Of a DNA stretch of 64,000 bases, positions 25,014 through 36,742 are shown piece by piece; the stretch's first letter is position 1; every line of letters begins with the position of its first letter. Source of the DNA: Cokeromyces recurvatus. Its lineage: Eukaryota > Mucoromycota > Mucoromycetes > Mucorales > Mucoraceae. Where the stretch lies: contig NW_026251391.1 of assembly GCF_025118155.1 (NCBI RefSeq), forward strand, positions 933,501 to 997,500. The letters run 5' to 3'. The notes under the pieces are model-generated. The model was not told where the DNA came from. It saw only the letters and a program-made list of their open reading frames with translations, and ran no database searches. A program made the translations under genes and the position numbers.

Positions 25014-25417
25014 AATAAATAAATAAAATAAAATAATAATTTTTCACTTATTTCACTTATCGTCATTATTTTGATATCGATTCAGTAGTGAAACTACTAT
25101 GATAACGTAATTTTTGAAAAAAAAAAGGGAAAAGAAATAAATCCTTAACTCTATTAATAATAACATTTATAGAATTTTTATAATTATAATTCCTGTAAAT
25201 GTTAAAACATACGTTACACTTACTATTCTTTATAGTAATAAATAAATAAATAAATAAAAAGTTTCTTTTCCTTTCATAACATATAGAAAAATAGGTATAC
25301 ATAACTACTATTATAATACGTGTCATTATATAATATAGTATAATATAATATGAATCTTATTTTATTATTAATACTTTTGAAGAGACTTGAAGAGTAAGTA
25401 GTAAATAATATTAAATG

Positions 25418-25452
<35 letters not shown>

Positions 25453-28060
25453 AAAAGAGCGTTTGATGAAGCTTAAGAAAATAATTTGATGCGGAATATT
25501 TGTGACTTTAAATAATTTTTTTTTGTATAATACACATGCATACCACTGCTACATTTGTGCAGAATTGAGTTTTAATGTTCTAGAAATTTAATTGTTAACA
25601 AAGAAAAAAGAAAAAAGGGATCGACGACGGAGATTAAAATATGCCTATTATCATTACTATCACTGCTAGGATAATTATGTTTGATTAAAAAAAAAACGAT
25701 AAAAGTTTGTTTGGATCTTGTCGTTATTTATAACAATAATGTAGATCTTGAAAAATAAAAATAAAAATTGGAGAATCTCTGTTTTATCTTAAAGCAAGAG
25801 CCCATATTCTAGTAATAAATAAAAATAAAATAAACTGAATTTGATTACCTTTGTTATACTATTTTACTACTACTAAATAATATGGTTTATAATTTCTTTA
25901 GTAATAAAAATATATACATCCTATTCTTATGTCCTTCTTTTCAAGTTAAAATTAATTTTTTTAACTTATACAGATATATTAAATTAAACTAATATCTTCA
26001 TATGAAATAAAGAGTAAAAATGATCCGCTATTCTATATGACGTATTGTCTCTTTATATATACATATATGTGTGTGTGTATATGTATTTATATATTATACA
26101 ACAACATAATATTATCTATAGGCACCGAAAATCGATCATCCTTTGTACAACCTTTTTAATCCATTGATTTAAACTAAATGAACCCCAAAGGATCGAAAAT
26201 TTTCTTATTGTTAATAAAGAAAATTATTTTCTTGAAAACGTATTTTACTAGTGTATAATACATATAAGAGTCTAATCATTATTTTCTTATTAGTAGTAGA
26301 TCTACTTATCACCATATACTTCAAAATCAAACAAACAAACAAAAAAAAACCTCTAACTAAATCATTGTTCTATACTATAAAAGGAAGATGATGGATCCAC
26401 CTATGTAAATAATGCATCTATATTATGCGTTGCTATGGATACATTACATATAGATGCTTGCTTATATATGGATTATACTAGTAACAAATGAAAGAGAGAC
26501 AATGATTCATTTTGTCCATTTTTGAATTAAACTCCAATTCAAATAATATTAGGTAGTCGTATGAAATAGCATGATATTTTATTCAAAAATGTGGGGAATA
26601 AAAAAAATATAATAATAACGAAAATGATTGGTAAAAATAGATTACAAAGTCATTATAAAAATGTTAGGACAATCAATAATTGGTTACATAAATACTGAAA
26701 AAAAAAAAATCTAATCAGGATCAAGGGCATTTAAACGGAGATTTAATTTCATATAATACCAAGATTGTATGATTAGATGATAAATAACCTGTATTATTCA
26801 AAGTATAATTATGGACAGTAGAAGCGTCATCATTGAGTTGTTATTCTTCTTCTTTTTTTTTTTTTTTAAACAGTACACTATTTTTTCCTTTTTCTATTTT
26901 ATGCTCATTCTACTTATCTACTGCCCAATAATCACATGTAACATATTACATATATGTATTTATATATACAACTCTTCTTGAGTCTAGAATACTTATATAT
27001 TAAGCTTTCCAAAATTTCAAAGTCAAATGAAAGTATTTTAATACTACTACTATATTAGACAACGATAGTAGTGGTTAATATCTGTCATATTTATAAAGGA
27101 AAATGAGTTGTTCAACTTATTATTAAACTTTTACCCATCATCATATTAGGTAACGTTATTTTAAAAGAAGAAGTTAAAGTAGTGCCAAAATAAAATAAAA
27201 TAATTTGTTGAGAATCTCTTTACGGTCTTTAGTAATACGAAATAAGTTTTCATCACCGACGACCAAAAAAAAAATACAAACCAAAAACGTTCTTTTCTTC
27301 TTTTTTTTTTTTTTTTTTTCTTTCAAAATTGTAATAAACTCACATGATAGTGTAGATATATGAAAAAGTAAACCAACAACAACAAGAAAAGATATACTAT
27401 TATTTTTTCTTTTTTATAAAATAAATGCCACTAAATTAAAAGAAAAAGACCCTATTTACTTACTAACATTATTTTTCTTATATAATAGACTCCGGCTATC
27501 CTATTAAGAGAATTCTTCTTAAAATATCTACCATAACAAATTAAGGAATATCCAATTATATGTTATTTACTTTGGAGCAGTGTAACATACGTTACTATTG
27601 CAAAGTATTAAAGAAAAATAAGTAACTCTATTCTTCTCAAGGCCTTTATTCAAACATTTTTTTTTTTAGAATAGAATTAAGCATAATATGAAACTTGGGG
27701 GGGGAAGAGGGGAAAAGAAAGGAAAAAAAGATGATAAAAACGGTACATTTATCGTATCCTGAAGGGGTTTTTTTTTTCGCTTTAAACAAAAAAACTTCTT
27801 TTTTTTTATATTTTTTATTCGGCCCTTTAAACTAATAGTTTTTATTTTATTTTTCCATCTCCTCTTTTTTTCTATTAAAAACCTTTAAATAACAAGTTAG
27901 ATTTCCCTTTTGCTACTCCTTCTCTCTTCTTTCTCTTTTCTTTTCTCTTTCTTTTTTTTTTTAAATTGATATATAACGCGTTTTTTATTGTAACTGTTTT
28001 CTGTAGAATATATAGTATTTACATATTTCTTATATTAAATTGAAAGGAAAGAAAAAAAAC
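24452..28060. other. Large gene-poor region (3.6 kb)
   Basis: No exon I can support on either strand. It contains a T tract near 24646-24682, an A tract near 24985-25010, TA and AAATA repeats, and scattered T runs. Short frames here (for example 24835-25047 and 25066-25326, minus) translate to Phe/Lys/Ile-rich low-complexity. The 3' part is the upstream region of the next gene, with CT-rich sequence at 27850-27960. Confidence 0.55.
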
Positions 28061-28312
28061 ATGTCACAGCTTTCAACTCACCCACATCTTCAGTTATGTG
28101 TCAATGATTTACTTCATCCTACAGAAAAATCAGAATTATTACTCGAAGCACTTACATCTTCACAACTTGAAGAAATTGAAAGAACTTTATCTAAAATTAA
28201 AGAAAAGAAACAATCATCATCATCATCATCATCTCCACAACAAAAGCTCAATAAAGAAGATACATGTAATTTTGATTTGTGTGTGTGTTGTTTTTTTTAC
28301 CCCATATATTGA

Positions 28313-28353
<41 letters not shown>

Positions 28354-30236
28354 ATGTATTTTAGGTTCACCTTCTCCTATTGCAACAGAAACAGCAAATC
28401 CTTCTTCTTTACATCATGATTGGTCTGCTGTGGCGGCACAAATAGCAAAAGCTTTAGCTGATAGTATTACTACAGCTACAAATAATAATCCTCCTTCATC
28501 TTTTATAGTAAAGTCTACATCGAATCATAATGCTAAGCCACTTGTATCCTCTACATCTATTACCGGAGCTACATCCGATAAGCCCTCAACATCACCATCA
28601 TCAACAACAATAACACCGTCTTCTTCTGAATCATGTTCTCCTATAGCTACTAAATGCACATCTAATTCAAATATTGATAATAATACTGCCGCTACTGCTG
28701 GTTCAGTGGTTCCAAACCATGAACCTCGCACTGAAGTTCGTGATGGTATTGAATGGGTTAGCTTTGTTTACTCTCATCATCGTGTCTTACGTCGTTATTC
28801 TATTCGAACTGATGTTGAGCAAGTGGATATCAGTCTTTTAGATGATAAATTCAAAAGCGAAAATTGCGTAAGTTTCAGATTTTTTTTATCCGCTTAAAAA
28901 TACAGCGTCCTTGCAGGTCTAAAAAAAAAAAAATTGCGGGGTTGCTGTATTTATATATGTATTTTTTTTTTCTTTTCGTACTAACTTTTTTTTTTTTTCT
29001 TTTTCTTTACTTTAGGTATATCCTCGTGCAAATCTCCCTCATGAGGAATATAAAGGAAATAGATGGGCATATGAAACTGAATGTAATACTTTAGGTTGGA
29101 AACTTGCTTTTCTTAATTCATCTGAAATTGCCGGTAAACGTGGTTTAATTCAACGTGCAGTTGATTCTTATCGTAATCGTTATCCAAGTATGCGTTCTCG
29201 TCGAGTAGCTCGTCAAGAAAAACTCTTAAAGGGTACTCTTCGTAAGCGTAAACAACGTGAATCTGAAGAACTGAATGATCAACAAAGACCTTCCAAGACT
29301 ACAAAACAGGAGGAGACAGTAGTAGTGTCACATCATGAATCATCATTACCCAAGACTGTTTCTATTGACGATGGTCAAGGTACCAAGTATCGTATTCGTA
29401 TTAATATTGATTCCGTTGCTCTCAACTCAATTGATATGGAGTTCCGTAAAGCTAATTGTGTTTATCCTCGTGCCATGAATATCAATACTTCTTCACCTTT
29501 TGCCTCTCAACGCCAATTAGAAGAAGCTAAATGCAATGAATTAGGTTGGAAATTGGCTTGGTTAAATTCTAAACATCTTGCTAACCGTAAAAATTTACTT
29601 CAACGTGTCCTTGATGTTTACCGTTCTAAATTTATGCCTGAACTGAATCCTCGTAAGAATTCAATTCGTATTCCTAATCCTCCTAATCATCTTTCTATTG
29701 ATACCGATATGTTAAAAGCATCTTCAACAACAACTTCTTTAACTGTCGATGCTCTTATCTCTGTTCAAGAACAACAAGCAAAAGTCATTCGTCGTGGTGA
29801 AGGTCATGATGATAATGAATCTCTTTATAGTGGTACAACTGATTCGCTTGATTTCCATGATTGCTTTTCTCCTCATGATATGTGTAACTCACCTTCTACC
29901 TCTGATTCCTCTTTATCTATCAATCATGATTTAATGCTCTCTGCTCCCACATCCTCTGATGACTTATTATTTGGTAGTTATCCGTTATTTGGGGAAAACT
30001 ATGATTCATGTTGTCTTAGTATCAGTAGTAGCTGTAGTAGTCGTTCTGACTTGGCTCCCTCTCCTTACATCAAGACCGAACATATGGATGACACTTTATT
30101 TAAGGATCATACTGCCATCTTTGACTTGTATACAGCAGACTCTATTCAATTACCATCTATTAACGTAGATTTTGAACAATCTGATTATACTAAAACTGAA
30201 GATGATCCACTTATGAGTCAATTGTTTCATATTTAA
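28061..30236 (+). CDS. Fungal protein with duplicated DUF8032-like module, hypothetical
   Basis: Exons are 28061-28265, 28365-28867 and 29016-30236, 642 aa. Function is unknown; I associate the module with fungal DUF8032 from memory, so treat that label as tentative. Two related modules occur. The first (about residues 198-292) has WVSFVYSHHRVLRRYSIRTD, ENCVYPRA, TECNTLGWKLAFLNS, then GLIQRAVDSYRNRY. The second (about 359-443) has YRIRINIDS, ANCVYPRA, AKCNELGWKLAWLNS, then NLLQRVLDVYRSKF. The first is followed by a strongly basic stretch (RSRRVARQEKLLKGTLRKRK), compatible with nuclear location. The C-terminal 190 residues are Ser/Asp-rich. The first ~180 residues are Ser/Thr-rich with a helical start (LLHPTEKSELLLEALTSSQL). 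It is possibly a transcriptional regulator; that is inference. Confidence 0.82.
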
Positions 30237-30426
30237 ACAAAAATCCTATTTAATTTTAAATTCATGTTGTATATACATATACCATTATAAGCAAATCTAC
30301 TTTTAATACATATTTATTCGCATTTCTTTTATATCTCTTTCTCCCTCTTCCTGTAAAATATCAATAGTAATCATAATAAAAAAAAAGTTTTATTAATCAT
30401 TTAATAATATAAGCATATTTATCTTT

Positions 30427-30463
<37 letters not shown>

Positions 30464-31500
30464 AATAAAAAGATATTACCATATATTAATTAAGCACAGC
30501 TAGATAGCTACATGAAATTCTGTAACATAAATTTTAAGCAGAGAATCTAGTTTCTTGATATTTAGGAAAGTATTTTATCTAGGATATCTTAATCTCCTTC
30601 TTTTAATAGATAAAATAATATACTTTAAAGAAAAAAATAGAATAAAATTATTGAAAAGAAGAAGAAAGAGAGAGAGAGAGAGAAAAGAGAAATAAGGAAG
30701 CAACATTTTCAGTTCAAGGGGATCATATAATTTGTTTGTTTTTTTACAGCACAACAAAAAAAAAAGATCTACGTCACACTTTCAATTTTATTCCAGGAGT
30801 TTTTTTTTTCTGATAAGATTTATTACTTACTTTAATAAAGAATTATTATATATTAACTACACTTACTCTGTCTAGTACACGGCTAATGTTTAATATATAA
30901 AAGGAATTGTCTTTATCATTATTCCTTCATCTATTTTATACATACAAATTTCTTTAAAATAAAATAAAATAGAATAGAACTTATTTACTATAATATATTA
31001 ACCCTGTCATATAAACTACTACTGTTTCAGGCACCCTTTTAGATCTAGTATATTAAGTAACACGTCATACAGCAGCAGCAAGTCAATTTATGAAGATTTA
31101 TCACGCCCAATAAAACTCTCTCTCTCTCTCTTTTTTTTTTTTTTTTTGTGGTTTTCTTTGAAATACAGCAAAGATATTAATGAGAAATTAAAAGCTAAAA
31201 ATAAAATGTCGTGTATAAAATGATAAATTTTGCTTTACCAAAGTTACTTATATGCTTGACTTTTATTATTACTTTAAAACGTCCTTTTCCTTTCTTCTAC
31301 CTGAATTCAGGTACGAGGTTTCTGTTTCTTTTGTATTATGGTGCCTAAATGGCTGATTTTGAATATCATGATCAATGTAGCATTGAGCTATTTTTTTTTT
31401 TTATCATTGTCGGGAAAACAATTGTGGTTTTTTTTTTCTTTGTTTTATTTTATTTTTATTTTTTTCACAATTAAACTTTTAGTCAATTAAACAATTTGTA
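30237..31500. other. Intergenic, upstream of acyl-CoA-synthetase-like gene
   Basis: AT-rich, no exon seen. It contains a T tract near 30428-30462, a GA run at 30666-30684 and a CT run followed by T15 near 31114-31147. Confidence 0.6.
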
Positions 31501-33905
31501 ATGAACTTCGAATTAGATACCTTAAGTTATGCTCTAATCACTTCTATTATTGGTGCTGCTGCCCTATTATCTGTTCGTAATTCCAAGTCACCCGATATTC
31601 ATCCTTTATTATTGAATACTCAGTCAGATGTATCGCGTCTTCGTCATCCTGAAGAAAGTGCAGTCTATCGCTCAAGAATGTATCCCATGGGTACGCCACT
31701 CTGCTCCACATTTGATCGTGCTATTCGAACAATGGCTGATTTCTATAAAGCAGGTGGATTGGAGAAAAACACTAATTCTGATTTTTTATATCAACAAAGT
31801 GGTGGATATGTAAGATTATATATGCTAGTTATAGTAATAAAAGAAGCTAACTGCCTTTTTTTTTTTCTCTTAATAGCTGGATTATGGTATAATAAATTAT
31901 TCTTTAATAATTGAAACTATTCCTTTCTTTCTTTCTTTCTTTTTTTTTTCCTCCTCTTTTAATGATATTTAATTATAGGCACTGTTGGTAAGAAGATTAA
32001 GCCTATTTATCAAGGTCTTCGAATCATTGCTGGTTTAGAGCCTCAAACCCAGAATGAAAATTCATTTGTCGGTATTTATGCAAAAAACTCTCAATGTAAG
32101 TTTATTGTTACCTGCATATTGTATTTATTCAGTTGAAAAAAAAAAAAAAAAAAAAAACTAACCCTTTTTTTTTCTTCTTCTCCTTACTTTAATTTACAGA
32201 TACTGTTCTTACAGAAATTGGTAAACTATATATTTAAGCACAAAAAAAAAGGCTGAAAGTAATAATTAAAAATAAATAATATAGCTTGTCATTGTAATGG
32301 ACTTGTAACCATTCCTATATCTTCTTATGCTTCATCATCACATTTATCATACATTATTCAAAAGACTGCTTTAAAAGTTTTGATCGCAGAATCAGATCTT
32401 GTAGATCACATTCTATCTCTTGCTCAAGATACTTCGTTAAAGCAAGTTGTTGTTTTAGGAGAAATCTCTGATATAAATCAAGAAAAGGCTAATCAAATCG
32501 GTATTCAATTGTTCTCATTTGATGAAATGGAAGCAAAAGGAAAATCAGCTGTATTTGATACTATTACTGTTGGTAAAATATAAATACATGTTTCTTTTTC
32601 ATTACCTTGAAAAAAAAATGAATTAATTCTCTTTTAGTTCCAAATGATTTTGCTACTATTTACTTTAGTTCGTCTGCTTTGAAGGTATGAAATTATAAGA
32701 TATCCTATATATAAAGGTTGTATAACTAAATTATAATCATCAGGAATCTAAGAATGGTGTTATTTTGACTCATAAGGTAAGATATGACTTGAATCAACCT
32801 ATTTATATTAATAGCTTTAATTATTAGAATCTTTTGTCTAGCATCTGTAAGTGATTTACCTAAATAGAGAGAGAATGAAAAATATATATGTATTCACTAA
32901 ACAAAATCAAAAATAGCTTCTTATCTATTAGTTATCCCTCCTCAACAAAGATTTAGTTCTAAAGATCGTTTATTATTAAATTTGCCTATTGGTAAGCATT
33001 ATTTTCTATAGTTAATAAGATATTAAGAACTGTTCTTTATAGATAATGTGTTTAGATATGTTTTAACTGCCGCTGTTAGTTTGCTAGGAGGTTCAATTGC
33101 TTTTAATGAACAAGAAACAGATGATGAGAATATTGATGTTGGTACCTATCTTACACATATTGCAACTGTTAAGCCCACTATTTTTGTCAGGTAAAATAAT
33201 ATATTTATATATATATAAATGCATGATAAATATGAACTATGGTTCTTTTTTAGTGGTCCTATTTTCCTTCGTCAAGTCAAACATCTTATTGAATCACGCT
33301 ATAATAAATCATTCTTATTCAAACGCGGATACAGTGTTAAGAAGGAATATCTTGAAGAAGGTCGTTTAGTAAATGATTGTAAATATGATATGTTAGTGTT
33401 CAGAGACATTCGTCAAAAAATGTTTGGAGGAAATTTAAGATTAATTTATATTGATAACGGTAAGTCTATATGGATGTTTATATCATTTGCTATCATCTAC
33501 TTATTCCTTTTTCCTACAAAAGATGACAATATGGATCCTTCCTTAGCAACCTTCCTTCGGATTATTCTTTCTACACAAGTCCTTCAAACTTTCAACTTGA
33601 CAGAGACAGTATCATCTATTACAGCATCCATGTTTTACGATTATAATGCTGATCCAAAAGCAACGGGTGCTCCTTTACCATGCAATGAAATAAAGCTAGT
33701 GGATGTTAAAGAGCTTTCATTGACAGCTGAAGATCAACCTAATCCTCGTGGTGAAATCTGGGTTCGTGGTAACAATGTCTTTGCAGGTTATTATAATAAT
33801 AGTTCAGCTACTACTGATGTGCTTGATACAGACGGTTGGTATACAACCGGTTATCTTGGCGAAATTTTGCCTAATGGCACTTTAAAAGTTATTGGGAAAA
33901 AATAA
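31501..33905 (+). CDS. Acyl-CoA synthetase-like protein, truncated and lacking catalytic motifs (pseudoenzyme candidate)
   Basis: Homologous to fungal long-chain fatty acyl-CoA synthetases (AMP-forming). Twelve exons: 31501-31809, 31877-31886 (10 nt), 31979-32095, 32200-32220 (21 nt), 32285-32572, 32638-32684, 32744-32776, 32828-32846 (19 nt), 32917-32991, 33043-33190, 33254-33459 and 33523-33905, 551 aa with frame kept throughout. Recognisable blocks are SFVGIYAKNSQ, YTVLTEIACHCNGLVTIPI, FNLTETVSSITASM, GAPLPCNEIKLVDV and NPRGEIWVRGNNVFAGYY. The ATP/AMP signature (normally YTSGTTG.PKG) reads YFSSSALKESKNG. The GGAPLS-type loop reads YIDNDDNMD. The TGD of motif A7 reads TGY. Translation stops at VIGKK, before the usual KLSQGEY..PE.IE region. 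A catalytically dead paralogue or a recent pseudogene both fit. Confidence 0.82.
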
Positions 33906-33948
33906 GATAAAATACAAAATAAAGCATCTCTATATATAGTATATTCGT

Positions 33949-33989
<41 letters not shown>

Positions 33990-34862
33990 GAATTTATTCT
34001 ATTATTATTGAATTCAATACAGCACATGTGTTTCTTACAGACTAAAACTCACGGTAGTCTATAGTCAAAAATAGATTGCCAATCAAGATCTAGTAATAAG
34101 TGTGGCATATATATATATATAAATACAAATATATGTATATGTATGTACATGTATACACATATATGTATACATATATATTTTTTTTTAAAAAAAAGAAAAC
34201 AAATACTTTATTGGTAATAACTGGTCTGCTATACTACCAAGGTGAAATTATTAAGAGAAGATATTTGGACTTGTCAGTTCTAATTGCTCAGTAAAGTGGA
34301 AAAGCTTTTAATAATAATAAAAAAAAGGATATTTTATCGAGCAATCCTAGAGCGTATAGAAATTAGAGGACTCCCTTTGTAGTAATAACGATCATATATA
34401 TGCTTTATAAAGAAGGTATTAATTAATTCCATTTGATTTATGTATATCGTTTATTAATGATCTCCAACACAATTGTTATTTATATAAATCAAGATATCAC
34501 TCCCCTTTGTAAAGTACTTTTATATGTATGCTTAAAGAAGGTGTATAATACAAGAGGAAATAAAAGCAAGAAAAAAAAATAGTGTACATGTTTGTGTGTG
34601 TGTGTGTGTATGTGTATATAAAAATATACCTAATTATTAATTTCGTAGTAGTATGTTTCAAAATATTAATATAATATATTTATAGAGCTTCTTTTTTTTT
34701 CTTTTTCTTTTCATGCAATAGGAAGAAACCACTGGTGATGTACCATATCGTAATGAATTTATCATCATAGCTGAGATTTAATCTTTTTTTTTATATAAAT
34801 AACAAATATAATATGTATCTTCCTCATATTTCAATTTTTTTTTTCTTTTAACTTTTATCGAA
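33906..34862. other. Intergenic, with possible relic of synthetase C-terminus
   Basis: Contains a T32-like tract (33955-33988), TA/TG repeats, a T9A8 junction (34178-34194) and a GT repeat near 34590-34608. The + strand stretch around 34215-34293 reads YYQGEIIKRRYLDLSVLIAQ, weakly like the QGEY..PE.IE...Y...LVAQ block missing from the synthetase upstream. A second short open stretch at 34722-34782 (ending in IIIAEI, stop) is unassigned. Confidence 0.35.
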
Positions 34863-35200
34863 ATGCGTGTAACATTATTTTTTTTAACATTGACACTTGC
34901 AATTAGCTCAGCTTTATGTGTTATACCTGATCATATTTCACCACATACAAGAGTATCAGCTAATCCCGAGGAATTACTTGCTCATCAAGATACTTCCGAT
35001 GGCTCAATTAAAGTAAATAAGCATTTTGTCAATAATCATCAAGATAAAGATAATTTCTTTGTTAAAATAGTTGATGGACAAAAGTAAGCAATTCTTTTTT
35101 TTAAAAATAATTCTTTTTTATTACAAGTTATCAAGTTCCTCACCTTTATATATATATATATATTAGTGTTGAGAAAGACGCTTTTACAAAAGAACAATAA
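34863..35200 (+). CDS. Small secreted protein, hypothetical
   Basis: Two exons, 34863-35083 and 35167-35200, 84 aa. I do not recognise the family. A signal peptide is clear at the N-terminus (MRVTLFFLTLTLAISSALC, cleavage near residue 19-20). The mature chain is hydrophilic and has no cysteine pairs or repeats: VIPDHISPHTRVSANPEELL near its start and DGQNVEKDAFTKEQ at its end, the latter created by splicing AA/TGTT across an 83-bp intron. Without splicing, the frame stops after DGQK. It converges with the GH45 gene, with 115 bp between stop codons. Secretion is inferred from the signal peptide only. Confidence 0.6.
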
Positions 35201-35287
35201 TTTTTTTTTACAAATGTATGAGACTTTTATTCTTTATCATTTTATGCAAATATGTGTAATGGATTTTATAATAATAAAAACAAAATC

Positions 35288-35315
<28 letters not shown>

Positions 35316-35320
<5 letters not shown>

Positions 35321-35890
35321 TTCTTTCACATCCTGTACGAATAGTTAATTCAGCTGGACAAGTTACTTGCTTGAAAGTCATAGATGGATTATCAGCATTT
35401 TTAAACCATTTAAATCTAATATAAGAATAATACAATGAATTAATTATTTTTTTTTTATAAAAAATGAGGAATGGTCTATATTATTATCATTACCTCCATT
35501 CACAGCCAGCTTGAAGTTGAGAAGGAAGAGAAGCACAATCAGAGGCAGAACTAAGACCACCATATCTAGCTCCCCAACCATCCTGAGGAGCCCCCCATTG
35601 AGCAGAACAACCATTAAAGTAACCAACGCCTCCACCAGGGATTTGTAAATCAAAGTGATTTGAACCTAAATCTCCACCTGTATTTGTCACTTGGACTACC
35701 ATTTTCTTTCCAGAGACAGGTCCAGAAGTGAAAGTAAGTTCATAACAACTACAACACCAACCTGCTTCATTGGAACCAGCAACAGAGGCAGCGGCAAAAC
35801 CATAAGAAAGATGTTCATTTACAGCCCAAGGTTGATTATTATTACACATGAAACCATCTATATAAAATTATACATGTATATTAATAGGAG

Positions 35891-35925
<35 letters not shown>

Positions 35926-36252
35926 CGTTACTTCCTCCGTTACAACCACTGACTGCATTAGAGTCTAATATAGAAATACCATTGGCAGCACAGACATCTA
36001 CAGGAGCTGATACAGATGCTTTACCGGGCCAACTACAAGAGGATTTACAACAATCCCAATAACGTGTCGTAGTACCAGATCCTGATTGACCACCAGGCAT
36101 CACTGAATAGCCGTTAGTAGCAGTAGCAGCCTCTGTTGTAGTAGTAGTAGTAGTAGTAGTTTTGCTTGTTGTTGTTGTTTTGATCTTCATAGTAGTGGTA
36201 GAGGCCATCTTTGTAGTTGTAGTTGTTGTAGATGTTTTGGCTTTTTTAGTGG

Positions 36253-36303
<51 letters not shown>

Positions 36304-36742
36304 TAGTAGAGTTTTTTTAGTTGATGATTTCTTTTTTTGTAATTTTAGTTTTCTTTGATGTAAGCTTACCTGTGTTATGATTATTGGAGGCTGTATGAGA
36401 TTATTATACGCAATATAGATACCAGAAAAAAAAAATAGAAGGGGATGTTAATTGACATTATAACTAATGTTTCACTTTTTTTTTAATATTTTACAAGCAG
36501 GAAGACATTGTGAATAGTAAATATTATTTTCTTGAGAAACACAGGTTGATCCTGTTTGACAGCAAGTAGGACCAGTCCAAGATACGCCTTCAAAATAAAT
36601 CAATTAATACAGAGAATCTATTATTTAATTTGATCGTTTGTTTCTTACCACCACATTGTCCCCAAACAGGACTACAAGCATTAGCAGCTGAGGTAACAGT
36701 GAGTGCAGCAGCAATAGATGTAATAACAAAAGTGAACTTCAT
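35316..36742 (-). CDS. Endo-beta-1,4-glucanase, CBM1 + GH45 (EC 3.2.1.4)
   Basis: Secreted cellulase of the Rhizopus RCE / Mucor MCE type. Exons on the complement are 36742-36649, 36587-36495, 36390-36370 (21 nt), 36255-35932, 35857-35494 and 35415-35316, 331 aa. A signal peptide ([20 protein letters not shown]) precedes the CBM1 cellulose-binding module ([19 protein letters not shown] through CLPA). A Thr/Lys linker follows, partly from the 21-nt exon. The GH45 catalytic domain starts at [16 protein letters not shown], carrying the first catalytic Asp. The second catalytic Asp is in [19 protein letters not shown]. The acceptor before exon 4 lies directly after a U15-A32 run in the transcript, so that boundary is the least certain. 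TA repeats fill the intron at 35931-35858. CBM1 at the N-terminus is usual for zygomycete GH45 enzymes. Confidence 0.95.
36257..36303. repeat. T32-A15 junction tract inside GH45 intron
   Basis: On the + strand, T32 (36257-36288) runs straight into A15 (36289-36303). In the minus-strand transcript this is U15 followed by A32 and then the AG acceptor of the third GH45 intron. Confidence 0.9.

Noticed and set aside
24835..25326. Minus-strand frames rich in Phe/Ile/Tyr
   Set aside because: Low-complexity translation of AT-rich DNA, no recognisable motif, no splice-consistent neighbours.
34100..34294. 64-codon frame after the synthetase gene as a gene of its own
   Set aside because: Its first half is TA/TG repeat translation; only the last 20 residues are interesting, as a possible relic.
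35444..35849. Open frames antisense or shifted across the GH45 region (for example 35691-36062 plus, 35444-35653 minus)
   Set aside because: They are shadows of the GH45 exons, which have signal peptide, CBM1, catalytic motifs and consistent splicing.
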